This document shows positions 46,813-59,019 of a stretch of DNA of 64,000 nucleotides, in pieces. Position 1 is the stretch's first letter. Each line of letters opens with the position of its first letter. Made by a program: the position numbers and the translations under genes. The notes beneath the pieces were generated by a model, which saw only the letters and a program-made list of their open reading frames with translations, did no database searches and was not told the origin of the DNA. Location: the NCBI RefSeq assembly GCF_037392515.1, contig NC_090290.1, positions 16,629,753 through 16,693,752 on the forward strand, read 5' to 3'. Origin of the DNA: Haliotis asinina. Taxonomy: Eukaryota; Mollusca; Gastropoda; Lepetellida; Haliotidae.

Positions 46813-48476
46813 AAACACATAGCTCGACAAACTGTAACTCGCTAGGCACACCACACCACACTCGATTTTAGATCATTTTTTAAATATATTTTAAACATAA
46901 TATTAGTCAAGGGCTTTATATTCATACAGAAAAAAGACAATATTAATGCCATGATCTTAATTATTCATACAGGTGTAATTTAATCCTGCTCATCTGGAAT
47001 AATAACACTAACTGAAATGCCGCGATGCTACACCGAAAGCAGATAGTAAAGCGAAACTAAACAAACCATTCTTATGCAAGTATAACACCTTTGTGTTTGG
47101 CAGCAGAATAAAATAACAAATGCTTGAATAGAAAACACATATTTATTATACACTGTGGCAAATAATGTAAACACCATTTGATAATGAATGCAACTCTGAC
47201 GTACTTTAAATTGGAGATTGAATATCCTGTGTTAATCCTGGTCAACACTTTTCCAAAAATGCTTTCACTGTTTCTATGAGAATAATCCTATCTGAAGAGC
47301 TATCAAATGTTTCACGCAAATGTAGGTCACCATCTTTCAACAGCAGTGTCATATCATGAATTTATGGAAGGACATTTCATTGATTAAGTAATCCTCGTGT
47401 CGGATATCGTATCACCATTGGCGATAATTCACGTCCCCCGCGCCCAGTAATGAGTCTTGATCGAGAGCGATTTGCGTATGATACCAACTGGTACAATGGT
47501 GACGTGTTTTTCACCGTTACTCTCCTAATTGTTTTCTTTAGTAGTGCGTTTTACTCGTAATACCCTTCAGGTCAGAAGCATCCCTGGGGACTTAGTATGA
47601 CTTAGTGGTCTAGGTTTTGTCAATTATGGTAAAAACGTAGATCATACAGTTACAGTCCCTCCCGCGGACGTGCACGCACTGTAATGGTTAGTTTGCCAGA
47701 ACCAAAGGTCTGAAGGAGCTTGTATTTCTTTCTGGCAATGCACGTTGTGGGCATCTTCCTTCATGACGATGATTTTACACTTTCCTTCAAACCGAGTGGG
47801 TGTTCCTGAAACTTGCCTATCATCAAAATGGAATTCAGTTAACGAACGTTATAACGAAATCAAAAATGTATGTGTGTAATAGATTTTAATTCATTGTGAA
47901 AATCTTCAACAATACTCTTCTCAGACAACACAATGAGTGATATGAACTATTGTTATATATGATATCCAAAATGGATGAAGATTGAAAGTCGTTTTCTTCG
48001 TGGGCTAAAAGTAGTAAAACTTCGAAACATGAAGACTTCATGCAGAAATATTATTAGGTAGTCTAGAAGTTTCGTGCTACATAAATCTGCCATATTATGT
48101 TTTTCAGAAAGTATATTGAACGGTGGTAAAATATGCTGGCTGTCAGTGTTGCACTACTGTGACGTTCAGATGTAATCTGAATGTAATGTATGAGGCGTAT
48201 AAAAAGTAAGAGCGTCATTGAACAAAGCGTTACTGTGCCAAAAATACGGCATAATGAAGATGTATATTTCCTAGGCACCGTAAATCATCATTTAAACTGA
48301 ACTGTGGTCATTCATGAAGAAGTTACGAAAAAAAAGATACCTCATGCCTAAGAATCATTGCAAAGAATCAGTGGCATTACATGGTCATAAACGACGCCCT
48401 CGTCCAATCGCATTAAACAACTCACAGTAATTGATAGTAAAGTATTTCTCTACAGTGAGATTAAGTTATTGTCTGT

Positions 48477-48478
<2 letters not shown>
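46813..48478. other. Intron 3, no further exon seen
   Basis: AT-rich up to 47400; a GC-richer patch at 47420-47790 holds the weak - strand candidate. Confidence 0.45.
47665..47790 (-). other. Possible old coding fragment, family unknown
   Basis: On the - strand two overlapping frames are open. One reads ...ARKKYKLLQTFGSGKLTITV, which looks protein-like with a basic, beta-rich composition; the other is 55 codons ending at 47651 or so. I do not recognise the family and see no clear splice sites. Confidence 0.15.
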
Positions 48479-48527
<49 letters not shown>

Positions 48528-48705
48528 GTCATCGTCGTCGTCGTCGTCTTCGTAATCATCACCAACGTCGTCCTCGTTGTAATCATCAGCGTCGTCGTCG
48601 TCGTTGTCATTATCATCATCATCATCATCATCATCATCCTCATCATCATCGTCTTCGTAATCATCACCAACGTCGTCCTCGTAATCATCAGCGTCGTCGT
48701 CGTTG

Positions 48706-48758
<53 letters not shown>

Positions 48759-48816
48759 GTTTTCGTAATCATCACCAACGTCGTCCTCGTTGTAATCATC
48801 AGCGTCGTCGTCGTTG

Positions 48817-48872
<56 letters not shown>

Positions 48873-48962
48873 GTTTTCGTAATCATCACCAACGTCGTCC
48901 TCGTTGTAATCATCAGCGTCGTCGTCGTTGTCATCATCATCATCATCATCATCATCATCACT
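48479..48962. repeat. Compound array: (TCA)n runs alternating with a TCG-rich spacer
   Basis: Four blocks of (TCA)n (about 8 to 18 units) are separated by a spacer with CGTAATCATCACCAACGTCG and AATCATCAGCGTCGTCGTCG. The block period is about 110-140 bases. The 191-codon His/Arg-rich frame on + and the Met/Thr-rich frame on - are consequences of the triplet repeat. Confidence 0.93.
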
Positions 48963-49757
48963 CTCATATATATAGGCAAATCATATATGCATTAGAAAAT
49001 GTGTAAAGGCGTCTGTCTGTCTGCCTGTATGATTATCCCAGTAAAATATGTCGGTGGCATATACACGTATAACTGGACTGAAATCTTTAGACTTTTAATA
49101 CCTATGTTTTATTCCACCTTCACTCTCATTCCGCATGCATAATAAATAAGACGAACTCCAGCCTTCAATTTTGTTTTGCTTAAGGATATTACTGACAGAC
49201 ATCAAATTGATCCGTGTTAGGCGAAAACCAAACTCGAATTTCAACAAGACTCCTTCTTTCCACACAGAACGATGTCTTGGAGACAGAATCGTGCCAGCTT
49301 CCTGCTTTTATGTTTAAACGTAAACCATCAGCTCCGAATTTGATCAATACGTTACGGAATTGGAAGACAGAGAAAGAGAGAAAATGTTTATTAAAGTGCC
49401 ATGTTCTTTTACAACGGGATACTGTACAAAAATGCATACATTAACTATAAAAAATACCATCCGGCCTTATGGCCTGTGAGACTCTAACATCAGAAAATAT
49501 CACTTCAGTACAATGGAGTAAGACAATATAATCACACACAGTTTACAACTGCATGATTATGCATGCATACTCGGACGCAATCATACTCCCATTCACGTGT
49601 ACATGCAGTCAGGCAAACACACACATTAGCGATCATGCACTCACATACGCAGTCACAATATACGATAACACAACCATTATGTTAACGCTCAATGACGACC
49701 TAGCACAAATATGCACACCTATACATACCATAACATACTCACGCGCATTTACACATT

Positions 49758-49800
49758 ACACACACACACACACGCACACACACACACTCACAAACACTTT
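49758..49800. repeat. (CA)n microsatellite
   Basis: Interrupted CA run. Confidence 0.9.
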
Positions 49801-50504
49801 GTGTATGAGTGTGTTTGTAGGTAGTGGCCTGACATTGTCATGTAGTGCGATAGGCGGCGTTGAGAATGCCATCCATGGAGGGAGAGTGCATACTACATAA
49901 ATATTCCTCGCATTCAAAAAGACTCGTGTCTTTTTCAAGAGTAGATATGCAATTTGGAAAAATAAAACACACACTAAACAACATTACCTTAAGAACATCG
50001 CTCGTTCGGTATTTACATGAGTTTTGCATCAATGCTTACATTCCTTACGTTTGAATTTTCAACCAATATTGAGAAAGGGCAGTGCTCAAAACAGAGATCA
50101 CCCACACCAACTTCATTGCATGACATTCAAGCCCACGTATGCCCACTAGCATATTTAAGGAAGTAAAGAGCAGCGATAATTCACATGGACGGTTATGATA
50201 ATATGTGAGAAAAGATATTTGAAATTTTAGTTAAAGCGTGGGTGCACAATCTTTTTCTTCACAAAGTAACACTTGAACCTTTTTGACCTTCTGTGGGCAC
50301 GAGAAAGCTGGGCGTATTAGCATGATCAAAGACATATTTTTGACAGTTTCAAATGTAGGCGTGAAAAAATGATGCCTTTTCACGCCTCTGCAATATATAT
50401 TTTTCCGTTTTAAGGACAATTAGCGTGGTTATTGGTTAGCCCTTGTTAGCGGTCTTAAAGCTATTCGTGACGATTTTGAAAAAGAGAGAAATGAATAGTC
50501 ATCT

Positions 50505-50545
50505 AATGGGTGGATGGAGGGATGGATGGATGAATGGATGGACGT
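50505..50545. repeat. (GGAT)n microsatellite
   Basis: GGATGGATGGATG with variants. Confidence 0.85.
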
Positions 50546-51225
50546 CGTAGTACAGCTATGTGAATACGTTTCGACCATGTCCAAGATGTCGAACACGATG
50601 ACACTCACCTCATCAAGCCTGATAAGGACCTTTATAGACGCAAGTTAATGTTAATGAATGGCACCTACGACTAACGTATCGGTGCAATCATTGTAACAGT
50701 CAGTTTGGAAAAAAAAACACTCGCATGTAATAATGGACATTCATAAGCTCCTGTATTCACGCACATGCTCCAAGCTTGAAATTCATCATTACCCCTATTA
50801 CCCCAAGTTGACGATTGAAGGTTATTGAAAGTTACACGATTTATCTCAGCAGCTACTTATCACGGATTATTGTGCAGCAAATTTAACGATACTGTACGGC
50901 AGTTCCAATGTAACACGATAAACTCTAGGATTTGCACCATCAACTTCTGGTGAGATTTCATTGCTATGACAATTTGCCGCTCAGCGAAATAGAAACTAGC
51001 AAATAAACTTTAAAACGTACATGCTGACATTGAGAAACATGCGCATATTCAAGTACTATTGTAATGCCAACTCCCTAAAGACTCAGACATTTGAAAAACG
51101 TCTCAAAGTAGCCTAGATCCCCCTCGTCGCCTTCTCCGGATGACCGGAAATCCTGTGAAGTGTTTGGTGCTATATCTTAAGGTGTTTCAAGAGGCAATTA
51201 GAACTTGTGCACTTTATGTTTTCAG

Positions 51226-51341
51226 CTGCTCCAACTTGACTCATCAGACGACGATCGCCGTTTCATCTATATCTTCATCGGTGGATTTGCTTTTTCCATC
51301 GTGATGCTTTTCATCTCTTTGATTATCTTCTTCTCATTCAG
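51226..51341 (+). CDS. Class B1 GPCR, calcitonin-receptor-like, coding exon 4 (linker and TM1)
   Basis: This 116-base exon runs from ATGTTTTCAG to a strong donor G|GTAAGTG. It starts in phase 0 and leaves two bases (AG, start of an Arg codon). It encodes residues 115-152: an acidic/basic linker (LDSSDDDRR) and a hydrophobic helix from about residue 127 to 151 ending LFISLIIFFSF-R. The pattern of Gly-Gly near the start, Ser in the middle and a final F-x-F-[KR] is that of membrane helix 1 in class B receptors, close to the end of TM1 in CALCRL. The next exon should begin in phase 2 and encode intracellular loop 1 and TM2. I searched the rest of the window by eye and did not find it, so the gene continues past 64000 or the exon was missed. 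Confidence 0.85.
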
Positions 51342-51402
51342 GTAAGTGAAACAATGTTGATCATTTGAAAGTGTTGCATGTCGGTGTCTGTCGTTCGCCG
51401 AT

Positions 51403-51577
51403 TAGGACGCTTCTGAAGTTGTCCTCAGCGACACATGCTCGTCGTAACGGGATCGGGTGGTCAGGATACAGGTCATCGTATCAAAACTGCGTAGGTCGAT
51501 GTTCATGATGTTGATTACTGGAGTGTCGTTCAGCCCGTAGCAGCTGGAATAATGCTGAGTGCACTTACGGTTAGAAC
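51403..51577 (+). mobile_element. SINE-A copy, first of three in a row
   Basis: It begins 61 bases past the exon 4 donor. Marks: CGTCGTAACGGGATCGGGTG, GTAGGTCGATGTTCATGATG and GCTGGAATAATGCTGAGTGC. Confidence 0.85.
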
Positions 51578-51705
51578 AAAGGAAGACTTGACAAGCATTA
51601 CTTGACGAGGCTGTATAATCACTGAATGCCCAGCAGATGATGTAATTGTATATGATGAGTACAAAAACATCATGTTTTTTTGTAGACATGGTAGTTTTTA
51701 TGGCA

Positions 51706-51926
51706 AAGGGATAAGGGTTAGAACTGTCATCGGCAACCCTTGCTTGTCGTAAGAAGCGACCAAGATGATCGGGTGGTCAGGCTTGCTGACTTGGTTGACA
51801 CATGCCATCGGTTCCCATTTGCACAGATCGATTCTCATGCTTTTGTTCACTCGATTGTCTGGTCCAGACTCAGTTATTTGCAAGCCGCCTCCCGATACCG
51901 GAATATTGGTGAGTGCGACTATTTCA
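51706..51926 (+). mobile_element. SINE-A copy, second of three
   Basis: GGGATAAGGGTTAGAACTGT, CTTGCTTGTCGTAAGAAGCG, ATCGGGTGGTCAGGCTTGCT and TTGTCTGGTCCAGACTCAGT; it ends GAATATTGGTGAGTGCGAC with no tail. Confidence 0.9.
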
Positions 51927-51942
51927 CCATGTTTCTGCGAAG

Positions 51943-52050
51943 TCTCGCAGACTTGGTTGACACACGTCATCGTATCCCGATTGCTTAGAACGATGTTCAG
52001 AATATTGATTACTGGATTGTCTGAGTGCGGGGTTAAACCAACCAACCAAC
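51943..52050 (+). mobile_element. SINE-A copy, third of three, with internal deletion
   Basis: It keeps ACTTGGTTGACACACGTCAT and GATTACTGGATTGTCTG, then jumps about 60 bases straight to GAGTGCGGGGTTAAACCAAC. The tail is (CCAA)n, a variant of (CAAA)n. Confidence 0.85.
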
Positions 52051-52632
52051 ATTGCTTCTCTACTGACTGATCTTGAACCACAAAATTTAAATATCTGCAG
52101 TCGTCTATATACACAAGGACGAACAGAAACAACAACCAGCATTTCATGACTGTAGCCTCACATACCCCAATCTGGCAACACATCTATGCTTGGCTACAGC
52201 AATGAAATACCACATGGATTCTATATTGACTGTTCAAGACCATATGAACTTGTGACTTGATTATCTACAGTAGGATAGATACACAAGGGCGAACAGAAAC
52301 AAAAATCAGTATTAAACAGACCCCACCTTTCTATATATCCATGATTGACTAGTATATATCCATGATTGACTACAAAAATGAACTTTGACATCTACTCTGG
52401 GGTAACATATTCGATGCACCAAGAATCAATCATCCGTTGTTATTCCAAAAAGGATGTGGCGACATGAAAGAAGGTTCTGTCAGCAGAATGTACCCAGTGT
52501 ATCAGATTATATCAGAACAGCGCCAAATGATTTGGACGTTCCTGTTTTTGAATGACTGCATTTACAGCTTTACTTTGGTCTGTGCAAGATAAAGGGATAG
52601 CTGCATTCTCGGCACTGAACATGGCAAAGATC

Positions 52633-52815
52633 CATCGGGTCAGTGATGATAGAATCGACAAAGCCACTTTCGTAACAAATCTCTGCTTTAAGCAGAGTCG
52701 GTTGCACAAATCGGTAAACATCATGCCATCGGCTCATTGATGATGGAATCGACAAGGCTGTTTTCGTAACAAATCTCCGCTTTTGAGCAGAGTCGGTTGT
52801 ACAATTCGGAATATA
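52633..52815. repeat. Direct duplication, 94-bp period
   Basis: CATCGGGTCAGTGATGATAG (52633) and CATCGGCTCATTGATGATGG (52727) start two similar units, both with TTCGTAACAAATCTC and GCAGAGTCGGTTG. The first contains the palindrome CTCTGCTTTAAGCAGAG. A short SINE-A-like scrap (GGACAATCCAGTGATC) lies at about 52874. Confidence 0.8.
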
Positions 52816-53789
52816 TCTAGGGTGTGTGTCTGGTTAAGGCCGCCGTGTTACGATCTTCAGAAGATCGAGGACAGGACAATCCAGTGATCGACACTGTGAT
52901 ATATGATAACTGATCACGAGGTTATGAATCACTATCAAATAGTGGTGGTCCTAGAAGTGATATCGAAAGTGTATGTACAGGTGCTCCCTTTGCCAGACAT
53001 TGATAGCCGTCCTCAAAATTTATTTCCATCAAATCTTATGATAAGATATATGCCAGGTCATCTATTTAGGTGTAACACATGAAAAATAGTAAATCACCCA
53101 GCATATTTCCTGCCTTGCTATCATCTAATTTATAAATAAAAATATATTACTTGATAGAGCTAATAAATCTGATATTTTTCTTAAAAAGATAACGGCAATG
53201 ACAAAGAGAATAAGTGGATTAAACAACGCCCCTAAGCGTTCCGCTAATAGTGGTTCCCATCTTATGAAGTGAAATAATTCGTCCACGATTACTATAACGT
53301 CGGAAGAGTAATAATCAAGAAATAGGCCTCAGGGGATGGAACGGAAATATAACTCTTGTGGAATTTATTTGTTTTGAAATTGATTATGACATGTGCGTTA
53401 TCGACATGAAATCTGCACGTTTTATCTCTTCTATTTGCATGGACAGAGTGATATAAATATGAGATGCAACGACAGGCTTGAAATTGAAGAGATCTAATTT
53501 GGCTTCTAAAGTGCCCCTAAGTACGGACAGATATGCATATCAGCCCCAGGTTGATTTCGAAAATCCTTTCCGAGGGATGGCTTTCATTTTGGTGGTAAAC
53601 ACTTGTTCTTGAAGTTAATGCGGAAATATTGATGGGATGGATAAATCACTCTTCCGTTCAGCAGCCTCACCTAGCCATCAAGTTCTTGATATGATCTACG
53701 ATGGACTTCAGGGAAGACACAAAAGCCATGGACAACGGAAACTGCAGTGAAGTGCTTCAGATTAAATCTCTCCCCAATTCGTCCTTTTG

Positions 53790-54041
53790 AGTGAGAGAGT
53801 GAGCGATAAGAGTTGAACGTTATATTCAGCAATATTCAAGCTATTATTTTTGGGGCGATCTGTGAATAATCTCTTATAGACCAGACAATCCAGGGATCAA
53901 CAGAATGAACATCGAACTCAGCAAATGGGATACAATAACATGTTCAACCAAGTCAGGGTGTCTGGCCACCCGATCCGTTATTCGCCTCTTACGACAAGTA
54001 TGGGTTACTAAATATCAGTTCTAACCCGAATCTTCACGTGA
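53790..54041 (-). mobile_element. SINE-A copy, near full length
   Basis: In the given strand: GAGTGAGAGAGTGAGCG (tail), ATATTCAGCAATATTCAAGC, GACCAGACAATCCAGGGATC, CGCCTCTTACGACAAGTATG and AACCCGAATCTTCACG. Confidence 0.9.
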
Positions 54042-55185
54042 TCAGTGACATGATACATTACACAAATACTTGTGCTTGTGAAAGTCTTCAAGGTGGTTTA
54101 ATTCTAGGAAGTGCATTACTCCGGGTGTTTCTCCCACATTAAGCAGTCACGCTGTGATGAGACAGTAAATACTGTTCCAAATAGTCTTAACGTCTGCAGT
54201 GCTCCTCCAATTATTCATACACTTGTAAGACAGACATTACGTCAGTTTGAAATGGTATGACGTCGCAAGAGAATGCTATATCTTCATGAAACATATTCAT
54301 GGTAACAGGACTATTTTGTATTCTAGGATCTTGACGAGAAACTAATTTGTCCTGATTTAATCTTTATATTTCATTTCCATTATTATCAATTATTCACACT
54401 CTGAAAATTCACGAAAATATCCAGTGTTCAAAGAACTTAATGGTAAAATATTTACTTTAGCAAACATACTATTATTTAGTTTACAATGTTCGATAACTCG
54501 CACATTATCTTTGCCGTACGTTACATGCTAGAGATCGCGATCGGAGAACGATGCGAGCGCGAGCGGAACGCGATACGAGCGCGAATGCAATGCAAGTAAT
54601 CGTCACAGGACCACAGTGTCTGCTACGAAATTTTTTAAGCATAGTCTGCCCTTACAGCGCACCCGTGACAAGTAAGGTAATTCGCTTTTTGTAAAGTCAG
54701 GATAATTCCAACTTGCATGTACAACTATATCCTCACGCGTGTTGCATCAGCATTCGTCCATTTCCGATGTGACACGACATGAAGGTCCATTATTGTTCGC
54801 AGATGTCCATTATTGTTGTCCATTATTGTTCGCAGATGTAAACACACCCTTTCCATCAAGCAAATTGGTCAGTCTGTAAGGTAAATTAGATACGCGAGCC
54901 ATGGCTGTCCTCTTGGGTATCAAACTGCCATGTATTCTTCATTCCACGGCACTAACCTCTTTAATACGTATGTCTGATTGGGGAGTGATGAGTTTAAGCA
55001 GAAGTACACGTCAGTTGTCTGGTGTATTACGAGCTTACACTGTAATAATATCAAATAATCATATCTGGAAGTAATCAAGTCCAAATATTCATGAGGTTAA
55101 TCACGACCACATTCACACAGAACCAATAATAGCTCGCAGTGTAAAGGTACCCCATCTTAAGCTTCTGTTGTAGGCGTTCAAATGG

Positions 55186-55375
55186 ATGAAAAAACTTTGA
55201 TATTGTGAGAGCGACGTTTTGGCTGAGTTCCAACATCGTTATCAAGCAACTGATGAAATGAACAAGGAAGCGAGGGGCATACATGAAACTATACATTGAA
55301 CGCAACGTTTCGGTGTAGTTCTAACGTCAGTATCAAGCAAGTAACTAACAGGTTAAGGAACTGAGAGACATAAAC
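55186..55375. repeat. Direct duplication, 90-bp period
   Basis: GCGACGTTTTGGCTGAGTTC (55211) and CGCAACGTTTCGGTGTAGTT (55301) open two related units, each followed by a TATCAAGCAA word. The words GACGTTT and TCAAGCAA also occur in the hairpin element at 40891, so the two may be related. Confidence 0.65.
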
Positions 55376-55672
55376 TTGCAGGGAACGGTTTGTACAGTAC
55401 AATTATTACCACATCTGAAATCTGGATATGATGGGAATTTAGTTCAAGAAGTGTCCTCAATCACTTACTACGTTTTAACTCAGCAGATACCTGGAGTAGA
55501 ACGTTCTTCTTTCCTCTGTACTGGTATAAAGTGACTTAATTCTAACGTTGGGGAACTCTGGGTTACAAAGACCACCTTGCATATGAAGGGTGGGTGAAAG
55601 AAGCGACTGGGGTCAGACTAGATGACTTGATGGTGGGGACGTACCATTTCCTACATTGTTTTGTATGGATTT

Positions 55673-55815
55673 GTTTTAACGCTGCATTGGTGTGGGCTAG
55701 ACAATCCAGTGATCCAGAACCATCGATGTATGCATTTAGATTCTCACCTTCCGATCCCGTTTGTCATTTCCTACGACAAGCATGGGTTGCTGAAGATCAA
55801 TTCTGACCGGTCTCG
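55673..55815 (-). mobile_element. SINE-A copy, 5' two-thirds
   Basis: In the given strand: GGGCTAGACAATCCAGTGAT, CCTACGACAAGCATGGGTTG and CTGAAGATCAATTCTGACCG. Confidence 0.88.
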
Positions 55816-57065
55816 TCTTGTTTTTTTACACGTGGAGGAGATATAAACAAATATCTGTCGTACCTCGACGCTTGCTTATAAATAGGGTTTTGCTTTCCAT
55901 AATTCAAAGTAATCGACTTGGAGTAGTTCGCGAGCATGTGTTATATAAGTGTTACCAGGGTTACAGGTGAGCGAACCTTGCTTCATATCCTGAAAAAGTA
56001 ATTTACGAATTGTCATTTTTTTCCATTCCAGGAATCAGAAACCGATGTGCATAACATGCAATTAGTTACTCCCGCTATGCAAACATGGAAAATAGGATGA
56101 AAGTTATAACGTGTACTTTATATCTCCATAAGTGCAAAACATTTTGAATTCAATTGTTATATAGATGCGTCAGGAAGAATGTCCTAGGCACCGTCCAACA
56201 CATTGATGTAATAGAGCCCGATCGGGAGTCTTTAATTGGAAGTGGCCTCACAATTTTCTATTTTTTATGAAAACATACATGAGAAAAAAACATATTTGTT
56301 ATTAGTCAGTTAAATGCCATACATACAAGGCATTTATATCATTATAACCTCTACACTGACCATGTACATTGAAATTCAATTCTCAGCTCCCTAGGGAGGA
56401 TGCATCTACAGCTGGTATTCACATAAAACTCTCATGAGTGTCATAAGGTCATTGATTCGGGGATCTGGGGATCTAATTATGAGGCTAATCTATCAGCAGT
56501 TTGCTCAGAACATTGATTTTGCAATTACTTGTCGTTAACACAGCTGCACGCGTCTGAAGTCAAATTCCAATGAAAACCTGTGCTCACATAGTAGAATTAT
56601 ATTTATTATTTCAAACAGAACACCAATAGCATTTATAAAACGTGAAACTCACAGTGCATGTCATTTGCAACAATATTAATGTACACTCTTTCAATAAACG
56701 GGCACAGGCGAGGACGTTGTCGCAGCGTCGTGGGACGGTTTGGTAACGTCACCACACAACGTTGTCTCTACGTTAGTTTTACGTTATTTTATTACCTTAT
56801 TTCACACTGTTGCATCAACTTTACATATTTCCGTTGCCAAAACGTTGGGTATTAACTATCAAGCAATAGAGATTTTTATATTCTTTTTAATTTTTTTAAT
56901 GAAACCTTTCACTTTGAAGACAGAACTGCAGCTACAGCTTCAGAAAACACACGACCACAACTTTAGTCTTGTAATATATGTCTTGTAACCCCGCTTGGAT
57001 CACCAGGATCTCCCGAATTCTTCCGGTTGTTGTTCGGTGTCGTTAGTTTGGTTTTGTCTGTTTGA

Positions 57066-57176
57066 TGATTGTTTTACGCCGCACTCAGCAATAGTCCAGC
57101 TATATGGCAGTCTTTAATCGTGTGTGTGGACTAGAGAATCTAGTAATCAACACCATTAGCATCGATCTACATATTT
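57066..57176 (-). mobile_element. SINE-A 3' half
   Basis: In the given strand: TGTTTTACGCCGCACTCAGC, GTCCAGCTATATGGCAG and ATTAGCATCGATCTACATAT. It stops at the middle of the element, as expected for 5' truncation. Confidence 0.9.
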
Positions 57177-59019
57177 AAAGTGGGGGAGTTGAGGAGGGGG
57201 CTGGCTTATGGCATATGGATATCGGATCCTTTTGTAGCTAAAGTTGCCAAAAACAAATCACTTATCGAAGCTATAAGTCTAAATGTGTTCCAAAGAGATC
57301 AATATAACTGGGGCATGCAATTTTCTCACTCTGTCAAAAGGCTGCAGCAAACTATCGTCTGTTTTTGTTGTGAGTGCGTGCGTATGTACGAGCCCACACT
57401 ATCTCACTTAGCATCTGTATAGTTAAGATGAAATCCATTTTCCCAATGTATATGGCCAGGTTTATCAATTAATATCGTAGCAAACGCACACCTTTGCAGA
57501 CGTATTTCCATTTCGTTATGTAATTGAATGAGCTCAGTCTCACAGCAAAGTCATATAGAGGACCATCAGAAATAGGTTTCAGATTCTCCTCTCACATCGA
57601 AAATCGACCCATGGTCGAGCAGAATGCTTCAAGCATCACACAAAATCTCAAACCGCCCTCGAAGTACTTGCAAAAATAATGGAAAACAGCATATTCACCC
57701 GACAGAATGACAAAATTATAACCATTAAGCTTATAAGAATGATAAGAGTAATTCCGAACGGCTCGAGTCTAAACGCCTGTAACGCTCATTTGATGTACTG
57801 TTAAAAGCTGCAAGGTGCAACTCCTCTCAAGCAATGATGGCACTAAGCCTGTCTACATCTGATAAGGAAACATGCTAAAGTTACATTTCTTGTGTCTTTG
57901 CGGTTGCATTCCTGTTCTCCTGACCGTTTAACAGAAATAGTGTTATTGCTGCTAATCAAGGACATCTTTGGGGGATCGTCTTGGGAATTATGTTTCCAGG
58001 TGCTTAATGGAATAACGATTGCACGCCATGTGTCTGATATGGCTCCGAAAGATGAAAACTATAAAATACTTAAACATGTTAACACGATGAGATGATTAAT
58101 TCAAGAGCTGAAGAATCATGTAGGAGAGGTGAATGTATTCTGATATCCTTACTAAAAGCCAATGTTCTAGAGAATGACAGTTCGGTCCTCCTCTTTGGAA
58201 GAGTGAGTGGCTCCAACTCTTTGCGTCCTAGCCGCAACACTGATAAGGCTAGATGTTTGTCGGTCATCGGCGCGTCACTTTTATTTGTGCGCATAACAAC
58301 ATTTATATCACCGTTTAAAAAAACCCAAAAAACTTTGACTTTGCCGCATCCCGGTCGTCAGTTAGTCCACTATAAGAATGAGTGTCTGTAAGAACGACCG
58401 TGACTAAATCTGCAACTTATTAACACGTGCTAAACCTCCCAAGCTGTATGTCTGAGAGAGATAAAAAAAAATGTGTTCCATACGCGTCATTTCTTTTCGA
58501 TCAGAAATTAACTGCCTTCGTCATTTTTGAAAAAAGGTGTCCCGAGAAACATTTAATTTGTTTATGCGGCCTAACACATATGGACATAGGAGGTGAAACT
58601 GGACAGCTGGACAGTTCTAAACTGAACTCCAAAGGATGACCAGTTCATGGAAGTGCAACAATTTGCAAGCAGACTACAAAACTATGATTCAACGAGCATC
58701 GAAGTGACCAGGTATCCTTTGTTGACCAACATGGCACCGTGTTGTATCCCCAACTGAAGGGTCTTGGTCAAACAGCCATCTGTTGTGATATGGCATCATA
58801 TTAGGGGACGATGGTACCACCTTTGTCACACTGTTCATTTTGGCAGTGGAATTCGAGATGACTGAAGGTCTGGGAAAACCTCAGCTTCCACCTTTAAAAT
58901 ATGTTAAAATTTGCCACATAGATATGAATGATCGACGATTTACTACTCCCTTCCTGCAGTGTTGACAGCATTCTGAGGAGAATACTGCATGTGACGAACA
59001 CTCCAAACTGCAGGTTCAA
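57177..59019. other. No gene seen
   Basis: Several short overlapping frames with no recognised family; the last ~400 bases may be unrecognised mariner remnants. Confidence 0.45.

Larger units (their letters stand above)
54042..57065. other. No gene seen apart from repeats listed
   Basis: A GC-rich patch at 54535-54600 is made of GCGAGCG/GCGATAC words. No TM2-type exon (C-x-R-x-x-[IL]-H-x-N-L-F pattern) was found. Confidence 0.45.

Noticed and set aside
48431..49006. His/Arg-rich 191-codon protein
   Set aside because: It is the direct translation of a (TCA)n compound array; the opposite strand is just as open.
51698..52183. 161-codon - strand protein
   Set aside because: It consists of translated SINE-A copies; the same applies to frames at 7745-7963, 23544-23897, 31313-31507 and 55594-55846.
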